Shown here one piece after another: positions 16,332 to 24,729 of a stretch of 45,813 bases of DNA. Under the pieces are notes generated by a model, which saw nothing but the letters and a program-made list of their open reading frames with translations, ran no database searches and had not been told where the DNA came from. The position numbers and the translations under genes are program-made. The DNA is from Thermohalobacter berrensis. GTDB lineage: Bacteria; Bacillota; Clostridia; Tissierellales; Thermohalobacteraceae. Each line of letters starts with the position of its first letter. Position 1 is the first letter of the stretch. Where the stretch lies: positions 1-45,813 of the forward strand of contig NZ_MCIB01000015.1 of assembly GCF_003609645.1 (NCBI RefSeq), in the 5' to 3' direction.

Positions 16332-17153
16332 ATGGACTTAAACGAAAAATATACTAAGTTAAAAGAAATTATAGAAAATTTAGGAAGTGGAGCAGTTGCT
16401 TTTTCAGGTGGAGTAGACAGTACATTTTTAACAAAAGTCTGCAAAGATGTTTTAGGAGATAAAGCTATTGCAGTTACTGCTACATCATCAACTTATCCTC
16501 AAAGAGAATTTAAAGAAGCATGTAAGTTAGCAAAGGATATAGGAATAAAACATATAATTATTGAATCAGAGGAAACTGATATTGAAGGATTCAGTAAAAA
16601 TCCTCCAAATAGATGTTATTATTGCAAAAAGGAGCTATTTACAAAGGTTAAAGAAGTGGCTAAAAAGTACGATATACAGTACGTATTAGATGGTTCAAAT
16701 TACGATGATTTAGGAGATTTTAGACCGGGAATGGAAGCAGCTAAAGAGTTAAAAGTTGTAAGTCCACTGAAAGAAGCCAAACTTACTAAGGAGGATATAA
16801 GAAAACTTTCAAAAGTGTTAAATCTTCCTACTTGGAGTAAACCTGCCTTTGCATGCTTATCATCCAGATTTCCTTATGGACAAGAGATTACAGAAAAGAA
16901 GTTAAACATGGTAGAAAAAGCAGAAGACTATCTAAAAAATTTAGGATTTATACAATTTAGAGTAAGACACCATGGTGAAATTGCAAGAATTGAGGTAAGT
17001 CCTGATGAAAGAAATAAGTTTTTTGATGTAGAACTATTAGATGAGATTTCAAGGAAGTTAAAAGAAATAGGTTTTACATACGTAACTATGGATTTAACAG
17101 GATATAGAACAGGAAGTATGAATGAAGTTTTAAAGGAAAAGGATACAAAATAA
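16332..17153 (+). CDS. larE: LarE-type ATP-dependent sulfur transferase
   Basis: LarE supplies sulfur to the nickel-pincer nucleotide cofactor first known from lactate racemase. The 273-residue protein has the PP-loop SGGVDS (25-30) for adenylation and ends in the conserved TGYRTGSMNE. Three cysteines are placed as in LarE forms thought to hold an iron-sulfur cluster: C95 and C98 in RCYYCK and C175 in FACLSSRFPYG. The sacrificial type has only the last. LarB and LarC, the other cofactor enzymes, and LarA are not in the window. The gene follows the large membrane protein and ends at a terminator. Confidence 0.9.
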   Translation: MDLNEKYTKLKEIIENLGSGAVAFSGGVDSTFLTKVCKDVLGDKAIAVTATSSTYPQREFKEACKLAKDIGIKHIIIESEETDIEGFSKNPPNRCYYCKKELFTKVKEVAKKYDIQYVLDGSNYDDLGDFRPGMEAAKELKVVSPLKEAKLTKEDIRKLSKVLNLPTWSKPAFACLSSRFPYGQEITEKKLNMVEKAEDYLKNLGFIQFRVRHHGEIARIEVSPDERNKFFDVELLDEISRKLKEIGFTYVTMDLTGYRTGSMNEVLKEKDTK

Positions 17154-17161
17154 ATTGGTTT

Positions 17162-17190
17162 GCTGATGGATTTTATCCATCGGCTTTTTT
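17162..17190 (+). terminator. terminator after larE
   Basis: GCTGATGGA (17162-17170) and TCCATCGGC (17176-17184) form a 9-bp stem with one G-T pair and a TTTTA loop, followed by six T. Confidence 0.9.
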
Positions 17191-17255
17191 AGTATTGAAT
17201 AATATTATAAAAAGAGAAATTGCTTTTTAGCATTTTTATATAGGAGGTTAATAAA

Positions 17256-17876
17256 ATGGATAAAAAGACGAAAGTAATTCAAAAAAGGTATAATCGAATT
17301 GCAAAAATTTACGATTTATTAGAATTACCACTAGAGAGATTAAAACTTTCTTTATGGAGAAAAGAAGCCATTTCTCACTTAGAAGGTAAAGTGTTAGAAG
17401 TTGGAATTGGTACAGGTAAAAACCTAGAGTATTATCCAGAACATTTAGAAGTTACAGGTATAGATATTAGTGATAAAATGATTAATAAAGCCAAAAATAG
17501 AGGAAAGAAACTTAATAAAAAAGTAAAACTAATCCAAATGGATGTCCAAAATTTAAGTTTTGAAGATAATAAATTTGATTCAATATATGCTTCGTGTGTT
17601 TTTTGTTCAGTTCCAGATCCAGTCAAAGGATTGAGGGAAATTAAAAGAGTGTGTAAAAAAGATGGAAAGATTGTAATGATTGAACACATGAGAAGCGAAA
17701 AAAAGATTATGGGTATTATAATGGATATATTTAATCCATTAGTAGTAAAGACTTATGGTGCTAATATAAATAGACGTACAGTTCAAAACATAAAAAAAGT
17801 AGGTTGGAAAAGTGTTGAAACTAGAAATTTATGGTCAGATGTAGTAAAAATGATTATCATAGATAATAGTAAATAA
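17256..17876 (+). CDS. class I SAM-dependent methyltransferase
   Basis: A 206-residue cytoplasmic methyltransferase of the UbiE/Methyltransf_11 type. Motif I is VLEVGIGTGKN (about 47-57), followed by an acidic loop at VTGIDIS and motif QMDVQNLSF. The RYNRIAKIYDLLE head and the EHMRSEKK segment after the fourth strand are typical of phospholipid- and quinone-type methyltransferases, but the substrate cannot be named. TAGGAGG stands nine bases before ATG 17256. It has 44 bases before the DUF441 gene and may form a pair with it. Confidence 0.85.
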   Translation: MDKKTKVIQKRYNRIAKIYDLLELPLERLKLSLWRKEAISHLEGKVLEVGIGTGKNLEYYPEHLEVTGIDISDKMINKAKNRGKKLNKKVKLIQMDVQNLSFEDNKFDSIYASCVFCSVPDPVKGLREIKRVCKKDGKIVMIEHMRSEKKIMGIIMDIFNPLVVKTYGANINRRTVQNIKKVGWKSVETRNLWSDVVKMIIIDNSK

Positions 17877-17920
17877 ATATAATATTTACTATAAAATTGA
17901 TAAAAATAAGAGGTGAAATT

Positions 17921-18385
17921 GTGGAGGAAAGTTTAATTATATTATTTATTATTTTAGGTTTGGGATTATTTGCACAAAATCAATCTTTGGCAATAGCAAG
18001 CTCATTACTTATTTTATTAAAATTATTAAATTTAAATTTTTTATTTCCAAAGTTAGAGGCTTATGGGCTAAGAATTGGAATAATAATACTTACAACTGGA
18101 ATTCTAACTCCAATTGCTATGGGAAAATATTCAATTAAGGATGTATTAGAGTCGATCAAATCACCTATAGGACTGACAGCTTTAATAAGTGGAATAATAA
18201 TTATTTATTTTTCAGGTAAAGGATTTAAATTACTTACTTTAGAACCGAAAGTAGTAATACCTATAGTGTTTGGTTCAATAATAGGTTTAATCTTATTTAA
18301 AGGTGTTCCTATAGGGCCTTTAGCTGCAGCGGGTATATCTGTTGTTATTTACAATTTATTAGGCTTTATATATAAGTTCTTTTAA
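17921..18385 (+). CDS. DUF441/UPF0756 membrane protein
   Basis: A 154-residue protein with four or five hydrophobic helices, including LIILFIILGLGLFAQ and a LEAYGLRIGIIILTTGILTPIA segment typical of the UPF0756 (DUF441, YeaL) family. The frame is open to a TTG at 17897, but AGAGGTG at 17909-17915 favours GTG 17921, the usual family length. The function is unknown in all organisms I know of. The preceding methyltransferase is its only close neighbour on the same transcript. Confidence 0.85.
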   Translation: MEESLIILFIILGLGLFAQNQSLAIASSLLILLKLLNLNFLFPKLEAYGLRIGIIILTTGILTPIAMGKYSIKDVLESIKSPIGLTALISGIIIIYFSGKGFKLLTLEPKVVIPIVFGSIIGLILFKGVPIGPLAAAGISVVIYNLLGFIYKFF

Positions 18386-18465
18386 CAGAGGTTGAATTAA
18401 ACATAATGTTAATGAACATACTAAATTTATTAACATAGGATTTGTAAAATAAATTATTTTATTTC

Positions 18466-18493
18466 TTGAATAAATTTTATTCTATGATATAAT
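18466..18493 (+). promoter_or_regulatory. sigma-A promoter of the trpS leader
   Basis: TTGAAT (18466-18471) and TATAAT (18488-18493) are 16 bases apart. Transcription would start near 18500, just before the T-box stem I. Confidence 0.7.
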
Positions 18494-18499
18494 TAATAA

Positions 18500-18755
18500 A
18501 AAAATATAAATAAAACGATGACTAAGACTAGTAAGCATATAGGCTAACTAAAGCGATCCGGGGATGGTGGAAGCTCGGAGTTAAGCTGTATGCTGAATGG
18601 ACTTAGGAGTGTGAATCTGAAATAGTAGTAGGATTTAACGGTTATATCCACCGTTATGGATAGAGTGGGCCGTTTATGGTCAATTAGAGTGGTACCGCGA
18701 AAGTTAAACCTTTCGTCTCTAAAATAGGTTAGAGATGGGAGGTTTTATTTTGTTT
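18500..18755 (+). promoter_or_regulatory. T-box leader, tryptophan specifier
   Basis: The T-box motif AGAGTGGTACCGCG is at 18686-18699. The specifier is TGG at 18598-18600 within GCTGAATGGACTT, reading tryptophan and agreeing with trpS downstream. The terminator stem pairs AAACC and CGTCTCT (from 18706) with AGAGATG and GGTTT (to about 18745), followed by T-rich sequence. It fills the 400-base gap between the DUF441 gene and trpS. Confidence 0.95.
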
Positions 18756-18784
18756 AATATCACATCAAAAGGGAGGTATATAAA

Positions 18785-19789
18785 GTGGAAGATAAGAAGG
18801 TAATATTTAGTGGGGTACAGCCATCAGGAAAATTAACCATAGGAAATTACTTAGGTGCTATTAAAAATTGGCTTAAATATCAGGATGAATATGATTGTTA
18901 CTTTTGTATAGTAGATTTACATGCTATTACTGTTCCTCAAGTAGCTAAAGATCTTAGAAGGAATTCTTTAGAAGTATTAGCTTTATATATAGCAAGTGGA
19001 CTTAATCCAGAAAAGGTAACTTTATTTATACAATCACATGTAAGTGCCCATACAGAGTTGGCTTGGGTATTAAACTGTATGACATATATGGGTGAATTAA
19101 ATAGAATGACACAGTTTAAAGAAAAGTCTAAGAAAAATGAAGCTAACTTAAATGCGGGGCTTTATACGTATCCAGTACTTATGGCTTCAGATATACTACT
19201 TTATCAAACTGATTTAGTACCTGTAGGAGATGATCAAAAACAACACTTAGAATTAGCTAGAGACTTAGCTAGAAGATTTAATAATAGATATAGCCCAACA
19301 TTTAAGGTTCCAGAACCTATTATCGCCAAAGTTGGTGCAAGAATAATGAGTCTTCAAGAACCTAATAAAAAGATGTCAAAATCTGATGAGAATGAAAACT
19401 CTTATATTCTATTAACAGATGACCCAGATACTATAAGAAGAAAAGTAAAAAGAGCAGTTACAGACTCATATAATACAGTTAAATTTACTGATGAACAGCC
19501 AGGTATTAAAAATCTTATTACTATATACTCTAAGTTATCAGATGAATCTATTGAAGATATAGAAAATAAGTATGAAGATAAAGGATATGCTGATTTTAAG
19601 AAGGATTTAGCAGAAGTTATAATAGAGGGCTTAAGACCTATAAGAGAAAAATTTGAAGATTTAATGAAAAATAAAGATTATTTAGAAGAAATATATTTAG
19701 AAGGGGCTAACAATGCAGAAAGAGTAGCAAGAAAAACATTAAGGAAAGTTTATAGAAAGGTAGGTTTTAGACCTAGAAAATTTAAATAG
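18785..19789 (+). CDS. trpS: tryptophanyl-tRNA synthetase
   Basis: Charges tRNA-Trp with tryptophan in the cytoplasm. The 334 residues begin with GVQPSGKLTIGNYLGAI, where TIGN is the HIGH motif, and contain KKMSKSDE as the KMSKS loop. The length is standard for the bacterial class Ic enzyme. The start is GTG 18785, after GGGAGG at 18771-18776. The T-box upstream reads Trp, so the gene is induced when uncharged tRNA-Trp builds up. A long hairpin closes the transcript. Confidence 0.96.
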   Translation: MEDKKVIFSGVQPSGKLTIGNYLGAIKNWLKYQDEYDCYFCIVDLHAITVPQVAKDLRRNSLEVLALYIASGLNPEKVTLFIQSHVSAHTELAWVLNCMTYMGELNRMTQFKEKSKKNEANLNAGLYTYPVLMASDILLYQTDLVPVGDDQKQHLELARDLARRFNNRYSPTFKVPEPIIAKVGARIMSLQEPNKKMSKSDENENSYILLTDDPDTIRRKVKRAVTDSYNTVKFTDEQPGIKNLITIYSKLSDESIEDIENKYEDKGYADFKKDLAEVIIEGLRPIREKFEDLMKNKDYLEEIYLEGANNAERVARKTLRKVYRKVGFRPRKFK

Positions 19790-19823
19790 AAAATACCCAC
19801 TAAAATAGTGGGTATTTTCTATT
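19783..19823 (+). terminator. terminator of trpS
   Basis: A perfect 19-bp stem (19783-19801 with 19805-19823) around a three-base loop includes the trpS stop codon and has T-rich right-arm sequence. A possible GTG start at 19808 lies inside it and is therefore unlikely to be used. Confidence 0.9.
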
Positions 19824-19849
19824 TGAGTGGTTATATAATAGAGGATGGG

Positions 19850-20680
19850 ATGATTAAAATGCAACCTAAAAAAAGGTCAAAATTAAGAATTGTGATGGGT
19901 CAAAAGTATTATAGATTAAAAAGATATTTAGAATGGTATTTTGGGAATAAGAAATATGCTAGAGAATTATTAACTATTAAATTACCATATGTAATATTTA
20001 CACATAGAACACCTTTAATAAGAAAACTAAAAGATGTTGATATGTGGATGCAATATAATAAAGTTACAAATCTAAAAATTGCTACAAAAAAGTTAAATGG
20101 AATTTTATTATATCCTGGAGAGACTTTTTCCTATTGGCGGTTAATAGGTAAACCAACAAAGAAAAAGGGTTATGTAGAGGGAATGAATTTATTCTATGGT
20201 AAAATTCGACCGTCAGTAGGAGGTGGATTATGCCAGCTTTCAAATCTTATTTATTGGATGACTCTACACACACCTTTAACGGTAACGGAAAGATATAGAC
20301 ATAGCTATGATATATTTCCTGACGTAAATAGAACTCAACCCTTTGGAAGTGGTGCAACATGTGTATATAACTACCTAGATTTACAGGTATACAATAATAC
20401 AGATGATATTTATCAATTAATTGTTTATTTAACGGATGACCATTTAGTTGGTGAATGGAGAGCTGAAACTCCTAATCCTAGTAAATATAAAGTATATGAA
20501 AAAAAGCACTGGATTACACAGGAATACTGGGGTGGATATATGAGACATAATATTATATATAGAAGAGAATATGATTTAAATGGTGAAATTATAAATGATG
20601 ATTATATTACTGAAAACCATGCTATCATGATGTATAATCCTTTAATAGAGGGTAAACCAAAAAGTGTTGAGGAAGATTAA
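19850..20680 (+). CDS. VanW family protein
   Basis: A 276-residue protein of the VanW family, found in some vancomycin-resistance clusters but common in genomes without them. The diagnostic central part is GETFSYW...GYVEGMNLFYGKIRPSVGGGLCQLSN (res. about 86-129), then ERYRHSYDIFPD and GSGATCVYNYLDL. No signal peptide or membrane segment is visible. ATG 19850 behind GAGG is chosen; ATG 19859 is possible. No van genes are nearby. The role is unknown, probably linked to the cell wall. Confidence 0.8.
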   Translation: MIKMQPKKRSKLRIVMGQKYYRLKRYLEWYFGNKKYARELLTIKLPYVIFTHRTPLIRKLKDVDMWMQYNKVTNLKIATKKLNGILLYPGETFSYWRLIGKPTKKKGYVEGMNLFYGKIRPSVGGGLCQLSNLIYWMTLHTPLTVTERYRHSYDIFPDVNRTQPFGSGATCVYNYLDLQVYNNTDDIYQLIVYLTDDHLVGEWRAETPNPSKYKVYEKKHWITQEYWGGYMRHNIIYRREYDLNGEIINDDYITENHAIMMYNPLIEGKPKSVEED

Positions 20681-20697
20681 TCTTCCTCAACACTTTT
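20660..20697 (+). terminator. terminator of the vanW-like gene
   Basis: A perfect 17-bp stem (20660-20676 with 20681-20697) has the stop codon in its TTAA loop and a T-rich end on the plus strand. Confidence 0.9.
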
Positions 20698-20730
20698 AAT
20701 TTTACTTATAAACTTTAGGAAACAAGATAA

Positions 20731-20757
20731 AATTTTCCGCATGTAATACGGAAAATT
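20731..20757 (+). promoter_or_regulatory. inverted repeat before the PTS activator gene
   Basis: AATTTTCCG (20731-20739) and CGGAAAATT (20749-20757) pair perfectly across nine bases. TATAAT at 20787-20792 is the likely -10, with only a weak -35 (TTTATT, 20765-20770), so a positive regulator would be needed. The repeat is placed just upstream, where a PRD activator would bind. Autoregulation by the next gene is inferred. Confidence 0.55.
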
Positions 20758-20819
20758 ATTGGATTTTATTTTCTAATAAAAAGAATTATAATTGAAACTG
20801 TAGAGAGGGGAAGATAATC

Positions 20820-22763
20820 TTGAGTTTTGATGCGCGCAAAAAGAAAATATTATCTGGATTCATAAATAGTAATGGGCCCATAACTGGTAAATATTTGTCA
20901 AAAGCAGTAGGGGTATCTTCTAGAACAATTAGGAATGACATAAAATTACTTAATAAAGAGCTTAATAAAAAAGGAGTAAGGATTACATCTAATCCCGGAA
21001 TTGGATATTCTATTGAACCCAATAATAAAGATTCTATTAAAATTTTGAAAGATTTAACTAAAAGTAAAAAGGATTTACCTATACTTCCAGAGGAAAGAGT
21101 TTTCTACATAATAAAAAAGCTATTGTATTCAGATGATTATATTACTCTTGAAAATCTTGCAGAAGAGTTATATGTAAGTAAATCAACAATTGTTAATGAT
21201 GTTAATAGAGTTGAAGAGTGGTTAATGAAACGCAATTTAAAATTACATAAAAAACCTAATTATGGAATTAAAATAGAGGGGGATGAAATAAATTTAAGAT
21301 TTTCAATATCAGATTATTTAACTAATTTAAAGTTAAGATATGATAATGTAGTAGAAAATCAACAGTTAAGGGAAATGTTAGCAGACATAGATGTTGATAA
21401 AATAAAAAATATTATCCTAGAATCATACAAAGATATGCCATTAAAGTTATCTGACATGGCCTTCAATAATTTAGTAATTCATATTGCAATCGCTATAAAA
21501 AGAATTAGGGAAGGCAAAAAAATATTTTTACCACATTCAGAGATAAATAGCTTAAGATATAAAAAAGAATATAGTATTTCAGAGAAGATTGTTTCAGAAT
21601 TAGAAAAAGACTTTTGCATAGATATTCCAGATGAAGAAAAAGGATATATAACTATACATTTATTAGGAACAAAGGCTTTAAAGGATAAAAATTTAGATAA
21701 TAGAGAAATTAAAAATACTATAGGTAATAGTTTAATGGAATTAATAGAAGAAATGGTTAAAGAAGTCTATAGAGTATATAATGTAGATTTTAGTGATGAT
21801 AAAGATCTATTATATGGTTTAGCCTTACATTTAAGGACTACATTAAATAGGTTAAAGTACAATATGAATCTTCGAAACCCCCTGTTAAAAGAAATTAAAG
21901 AAGAATATCCCCATGCTTTTGAAATGGCTATTACAGCCTCTAAAGTATTAGAAAAAATAGAAAATACATCTATTGATGAAAATGAAATAGGGTATATAGC
22001 AATGCACTTTGGAGCTGCAATTGAAAGAAAGAAGTACCTAGAGAAAAAAGAAAGAAAAAGAATAGCAATAATTTGTGCTACAGGAATGGGAACAGCACAG
22101 TTTTTAGCTTCAAAAATTAAAAAAACTTTTATTAATGTTGATATTATAGGTGTATTTCCTTCATACAAAATTGATGAAATTTTATCTCAAAAACCAGATT
22201 TAATACTTAGTACAGTACCCCTAGAGGTAAAAGACATACCTACTATACATATTAGTACCCTTCTTAGCAAAGGGGATTTAGAAAGAGTTAATAGGGCACT
22301 AGAAAATTCAACTGAAACTGATGATAAGGAATTATTAATTGACTTATTTGATAAAGATTTATTTATTACAAATATTGAACATACAGATAAATTTCAAGTT
22401 ATAAAAGACCTAAGTAGGTTATTATATGATAAAAATATTGTTAAAGAAAATTATGAACATTCAATAGTTGAGAGGGAAAAAATATCTTCAACTTCTATTG
22501 GAAATTTAATTGCAATTCCCCATGCTATTTTGGGAAACGCTATCAGCTCTAAAATAGCTGTAGGAATATTAAAAAAACCAATAAAGTGGGGAAAGGATAG
22601 GGTACAATTAGTATTCTTACTTGCATTTGAAAAGATGTCTGATAAGTATTTTGAAAAAATATTTGATGTTTTTTTTCAGATTATCAATGACAAAACAAAA
22701 GTGCTTAAGCTTATAAGCGCAAAAAATTTTGATGATTTTATTAATATACTACGAGGTAATTAA
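20820..22763 (+). CDS. PRD-containing PTS activator (MtlR/ManR type)
   Basis: A 647-residue transcriptional activator controlled by PTS phosphorylation. In order: an N-terminal helix-turn-helix (SSRTIRNDIKLLNKEL), a second DNA-binding part (SKSTIVNDVNRVEEWL), PRD1 with H221 and H280, PRD2 with H337 and H396, an EIIB-like domain with Cys419 (ICATGMGTAQ) and an EIIA-like domain with His568 (IPHAILG). This order is that of MtlR/ManR/LicR activators, not of RNA-binding antiterminators. The start is TTG 20820 after GGGGAAG. It heads an operon-like group with its EIIA, EIIB and EIIC. The sugar is not identifiable. Confidence 0.9.
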   Translation: MSFDARKKKILSGFINSNGPITGKYLSKAVGVSSRTIRNDIKLLNKELNKKGVRITSNPGIGYSIEPNNKDSIKILKDLTKSKKDLPILPEERVFYIIKKLLYSDDYITLENLAEELYVSKSTIVNDVNRVEEWLMKRNLKLHKKPNYGIKIEGDEINLRFSISDYLTNLKLRYDNVVENQQLREMLADIDVDKIKNIILESYKDMPLKLSDMAFNNLVIHIAIAIKRIREGKKIFLPHSEINSLRYKKEYSISEKIVSELEKDFCIDIPDEEKGYITIHLLGTKALKDKNLDNREIKNTIGNSLMELIEEMVKEVYRVYNVDFSDDKDLLYGLALHLRTTLNRLKYNMNLRNPLLKEIKEEYPHAFEMAITASKVLEKIENTSIDENEIGYIAMHFGAAIERKKYLEKKERKRIAIICATGMGTAQFLASKIKKTFINVDIIGVFPSYKIDEILSQKPDLILSTVPLEVKDIPTIHISTLLSKGDLERVNRALENSTETDDKELLIDLFDKDLFITNIEHTDKFQVIKDLSRLLYDKNIVKENYEHSIVEREKISSTSIGNLIAIPHAILGNAISSKIAVGILKKPIKWGKDRVQLVFLLAFEKMSDKYFEKIFDVFFQIINDKTKVLKLISAKNFDDFINILRGN

Positions 22764-22822
22764 TCCACTTATAAACTTCATATATTTACTACAAATGGCA
22801 AATGTAAAGGAAGTGTTAGGTT

Positions 22823-23278
22823 ATGAATATCACTAGTCTAATAAATGAAAAATTAGTTAATTTAGAATTAAAGGCTAAAGATAAAACAGAAGCTATAGAA
22901 AAATTAGCAGATTTATTAAAAAAAGAGAAAAAAATAGAATCCAAAAAAGAGTTTGTTAAAGGAATCTTTAAAAGAGAGAATGAATCAACTACAGGTTTTG
23001 GTAAGGGAATTGCTATTCCACACTGTAAGTTAGATAGTATTAAAGAGGCAAGTATTGTAATAGGAAAGTTAAAAAAGGGTATTAATTGGAATTCTATAGA
23101 TGGAAAACCTGTTTATTTAATTATTATGCTAGCTATCCCTAGTAAAGAAGCAAAAACTACCCATTTAAAAATACTATCAAATTTAGCTAGCAGTCTAATT
23201 GATGATAAGTTTACTAACAATTTATTAAAAGCAGATAGTTATGAAGAAATAATAAAATTATTAAATGAAAATAACTAG
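22823..23278 (+). CDS. PTS fructose-family EIIA
   Basis: A 151-residue phosphocarrier taking phosphate from HPr. His67 lies in the family motif GKGIAIPHCK, and the KLKKGINWNSIDGKPVYLII block fits PTS_EIIA_2. AAGGAAGTG precedes ATG 22823, 59 bases after the activator. It passes phosphate to Cys9 of the next protein. It is separate from the EIIA domain fused to the activator, so two EIIA units occur side by side. Confidence 0.93.
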   Translation: MNITSLINEKLVNLELKAKDKTEAIEKLADLLKKEKKIESKKEFVKGIFKRENESTTGFGKGIAIPHCKLDSIKEASIVIGKLKKGINWNSIDGKPVYLIIMLAIPSKEAKTTHLKILSNLASSLIDDKFTNNLLKADSYEEIIKLLNENN

Positions 23279-23298
23279 GAATTAAAGGAGGAGATTGT

Positions 23299-23607
23299 AT
23301 GAAAATAGTAGCAGTAACAGCATGTCCTGCAGGTATAGCACATACCAATATGGCTGCATCGGCTATAGAAAATGCAGCAAAGAAGAGAGGGATTGAAATC
23401 AAAGTAGAAAAGCAAGGGGCATTAGGTCTACAGAATGAAATTACCTCTAAAGATATTGAGGAAGCTGATGTTGCAATTTTATCAGTTGCTACAAAAGTAG
23501 AAAAAGAATCCCGTTTTGACTCTTTACCTGTTTATAAGGTTAAAATTGATGAGACATTAAAAAATCCAGAAAAGGTAATTGAAGATGCTTTAAAATTAAT
23601 TAAATAA
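23299..23607 (+). CDS. PTS fructose-family EIIB
   Basis: A 102-residue EIIB domain. The phosphorylated residue is Cys9 in VTACPAGIAHT, the hallmark of the fructose-specific EIIB family. The gene is separated by 20 bases from both neighbours and has AAAGGAGG before ATG 23299. It accepts phosphate from EIIA and transfers it to the sugar during transport by EIIC. Confidence 0.94.
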   Translation: MKIVAVTACPAGIAHTNMAASAIENAAKKRGIEIKVEKQGALGLQNEITSKDIEEADVAILSVATKVEKESRFDSLPVYKVKIDETLKNPEKVIEDALKLIK

Positions 23608-23626
23608 AATAAGAGGAGGATAGATT

Positions 23627-24685
23627 ATGGATAGAGTTAAAAGTTTAGGAAAAGAATTACAAGAACACTTAATGACAGGAGTATCTTATATGATTCCCTT
23701 TATAGCTGCTGCAGGTCTTATGTTAGCCCTTTCATCTATTATAGGAAAATTTACTCTAGGTACTGCAACTGTTTGGCTAGATGAATATTCAGGAACTTTT
23801 GCAAATACTATTAACAGAATCGGTGGAATGGGTTTTAGTCTACTAATACCTATAATAGCTGGATACATATCTTACTCTGTTGCAGATAAGCCAGGTATTG
23901 CCCCTGGTATGATTGGTGGAGTTTTAGCAAATGAAATGAAAGCAGGTTTTATTGGAGGAATAGTAGTAGGTTTATTTGCTGGATATTTAGTAAAATGGAT
24001 GAAGGATAACATTAAATTACCAGTGCCAGTAATGCCTTTATTAACTATTATACTTATACCTTTAGGAGCAACATTAATTGTAACTTTAGTCTTCTATTAT
24101 ATAATTGGACAACCAATAGCAGGATTAATGGCTTTCTTAGAAAATTGGTTAAAGGGAATGCAAGGTGGTAGTAAAGTTATTATGGCTATGATTTTAGGTG
24201 GAATGATGGCGTTTGATATGGGGGGACCACTTAATAAAACTGCTGTTGCTTTTGCTTTTGGAATGTATGCTTCAAATATTTATGAGCCAAATACAGCAAT
24301 TCATATAGCAGTGTCAGTTCCACCATTAGGTATGTGGTTGGCAACTAAATTAGCTCCTAAAAAATATAGTCAATCAGAGTTAACTGCAGCTAACCCTGCA
24401 GCTATTATGTCACTATTTGGAATTACTGAAGGAACAATTCCTTTTGCTATGGCAGACCCATTTAGAGTAATTCCTTCGATTATGATAGGTACAGCTGTAG
24501 CAACAGGTTTAGCAGCTTTATTTGATATTATTAATCCAGTGACTTTAGCTTTCTTTTTATCTTGGCCGTTTGTAAATAAACCAATTTTATATGGTGTTTG
24601 TATGATTTCTGGAATGGTAACTATTGCTCTATTAGTGAATCTATTAAAACCAACTAAAAAAGAAAAGAAAGCTGAAGCTATATAA
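23627..24685 (+). CDS. PTS fructose-family EIIC permease
   Basis: A 352-residue integral membrane permease, starting with ELQEHLMTGVSYMIPFIAAAGLMLAL, the fructose-family EIIC signature, and containing ILGGMMAFDMGGPLNKTA and FGITEGTIPFA. About eight to ten membrane segments. It translocates and phosphorylates a sugar together with the EIIA and EIIB just upstream. No 1-phosphofructokinase, mannosidase or other metabolic gene is in the cluster, so the substrate is open: fructose, mannose-like sugars or another compound. A strong terminator follows. Confidence 0.92.
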   Translation: MDRVKSLGKELQEHLMTGVSYMIPFIAAAGLMLALSSIIGKFTLGTATVWLDEYSGTFANTINRIGGMGFSLLIPIIAGYISYSVADKPGIAPGMIGGVLANEMKAGFIGGIVVGLFAGYLVKWMKDNIKLPVPVMPLLTIILIPLGATLIVTLVFYYIIGQPIAGLMAFLENWLKGMQGGSKVIMAMILGGMMAFDMGGPLNKTAVAFAFGMYASNIYEPNTAIHIAVSVPPLGMWLATKLAPKKYSQSELTAANPAAIMSLFGITEGTIPFAMADPFRVIPSIMIGTAVATGLAALFDIINPVTLAFFLSWPFVNKPILYGVCMISGMVTIALLVNLLKPTKKEKKAEAI

Positions 24686-24690
24686 TATTG

Positions 24691-24727
24691 AAAATGTGCC
24701 ATACCTTTTTGGTATGGCACATTTTTA
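24691..24727. terminator. bidirectional terminator between PTS operon and lipoprotein gene
   Basis: A 15-bp perfect stem (24691-24705 with 24711-24725) with a TTTTT loop and T-rich flanks on both strands serves two converging genes. Confidence 0.92.
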
Positions 24728-24729
24728 TT

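Noticed and set aside
19808-19849. Earlier GTG start of the VanW-like gene
   Set aside because: It lies inside the trpS terminator stem and lacks a ribosome site.
19850-20680. Vancomycin-resistance gene
   Set aside because: VanW proteins are widespread without resistance and no vanHAX, vanR or vanS gene is present.
20820-22763. The PTS regulator as the protein that binds the RAT at 72-99
   Set aside because: It has DNA-binding helix-turn-helix domains and fused EIIB/EIIA domains, and no CAT RNA-binding domain, so it is a DNA-binding activator, not a SacT/LicT-type antiterminator.
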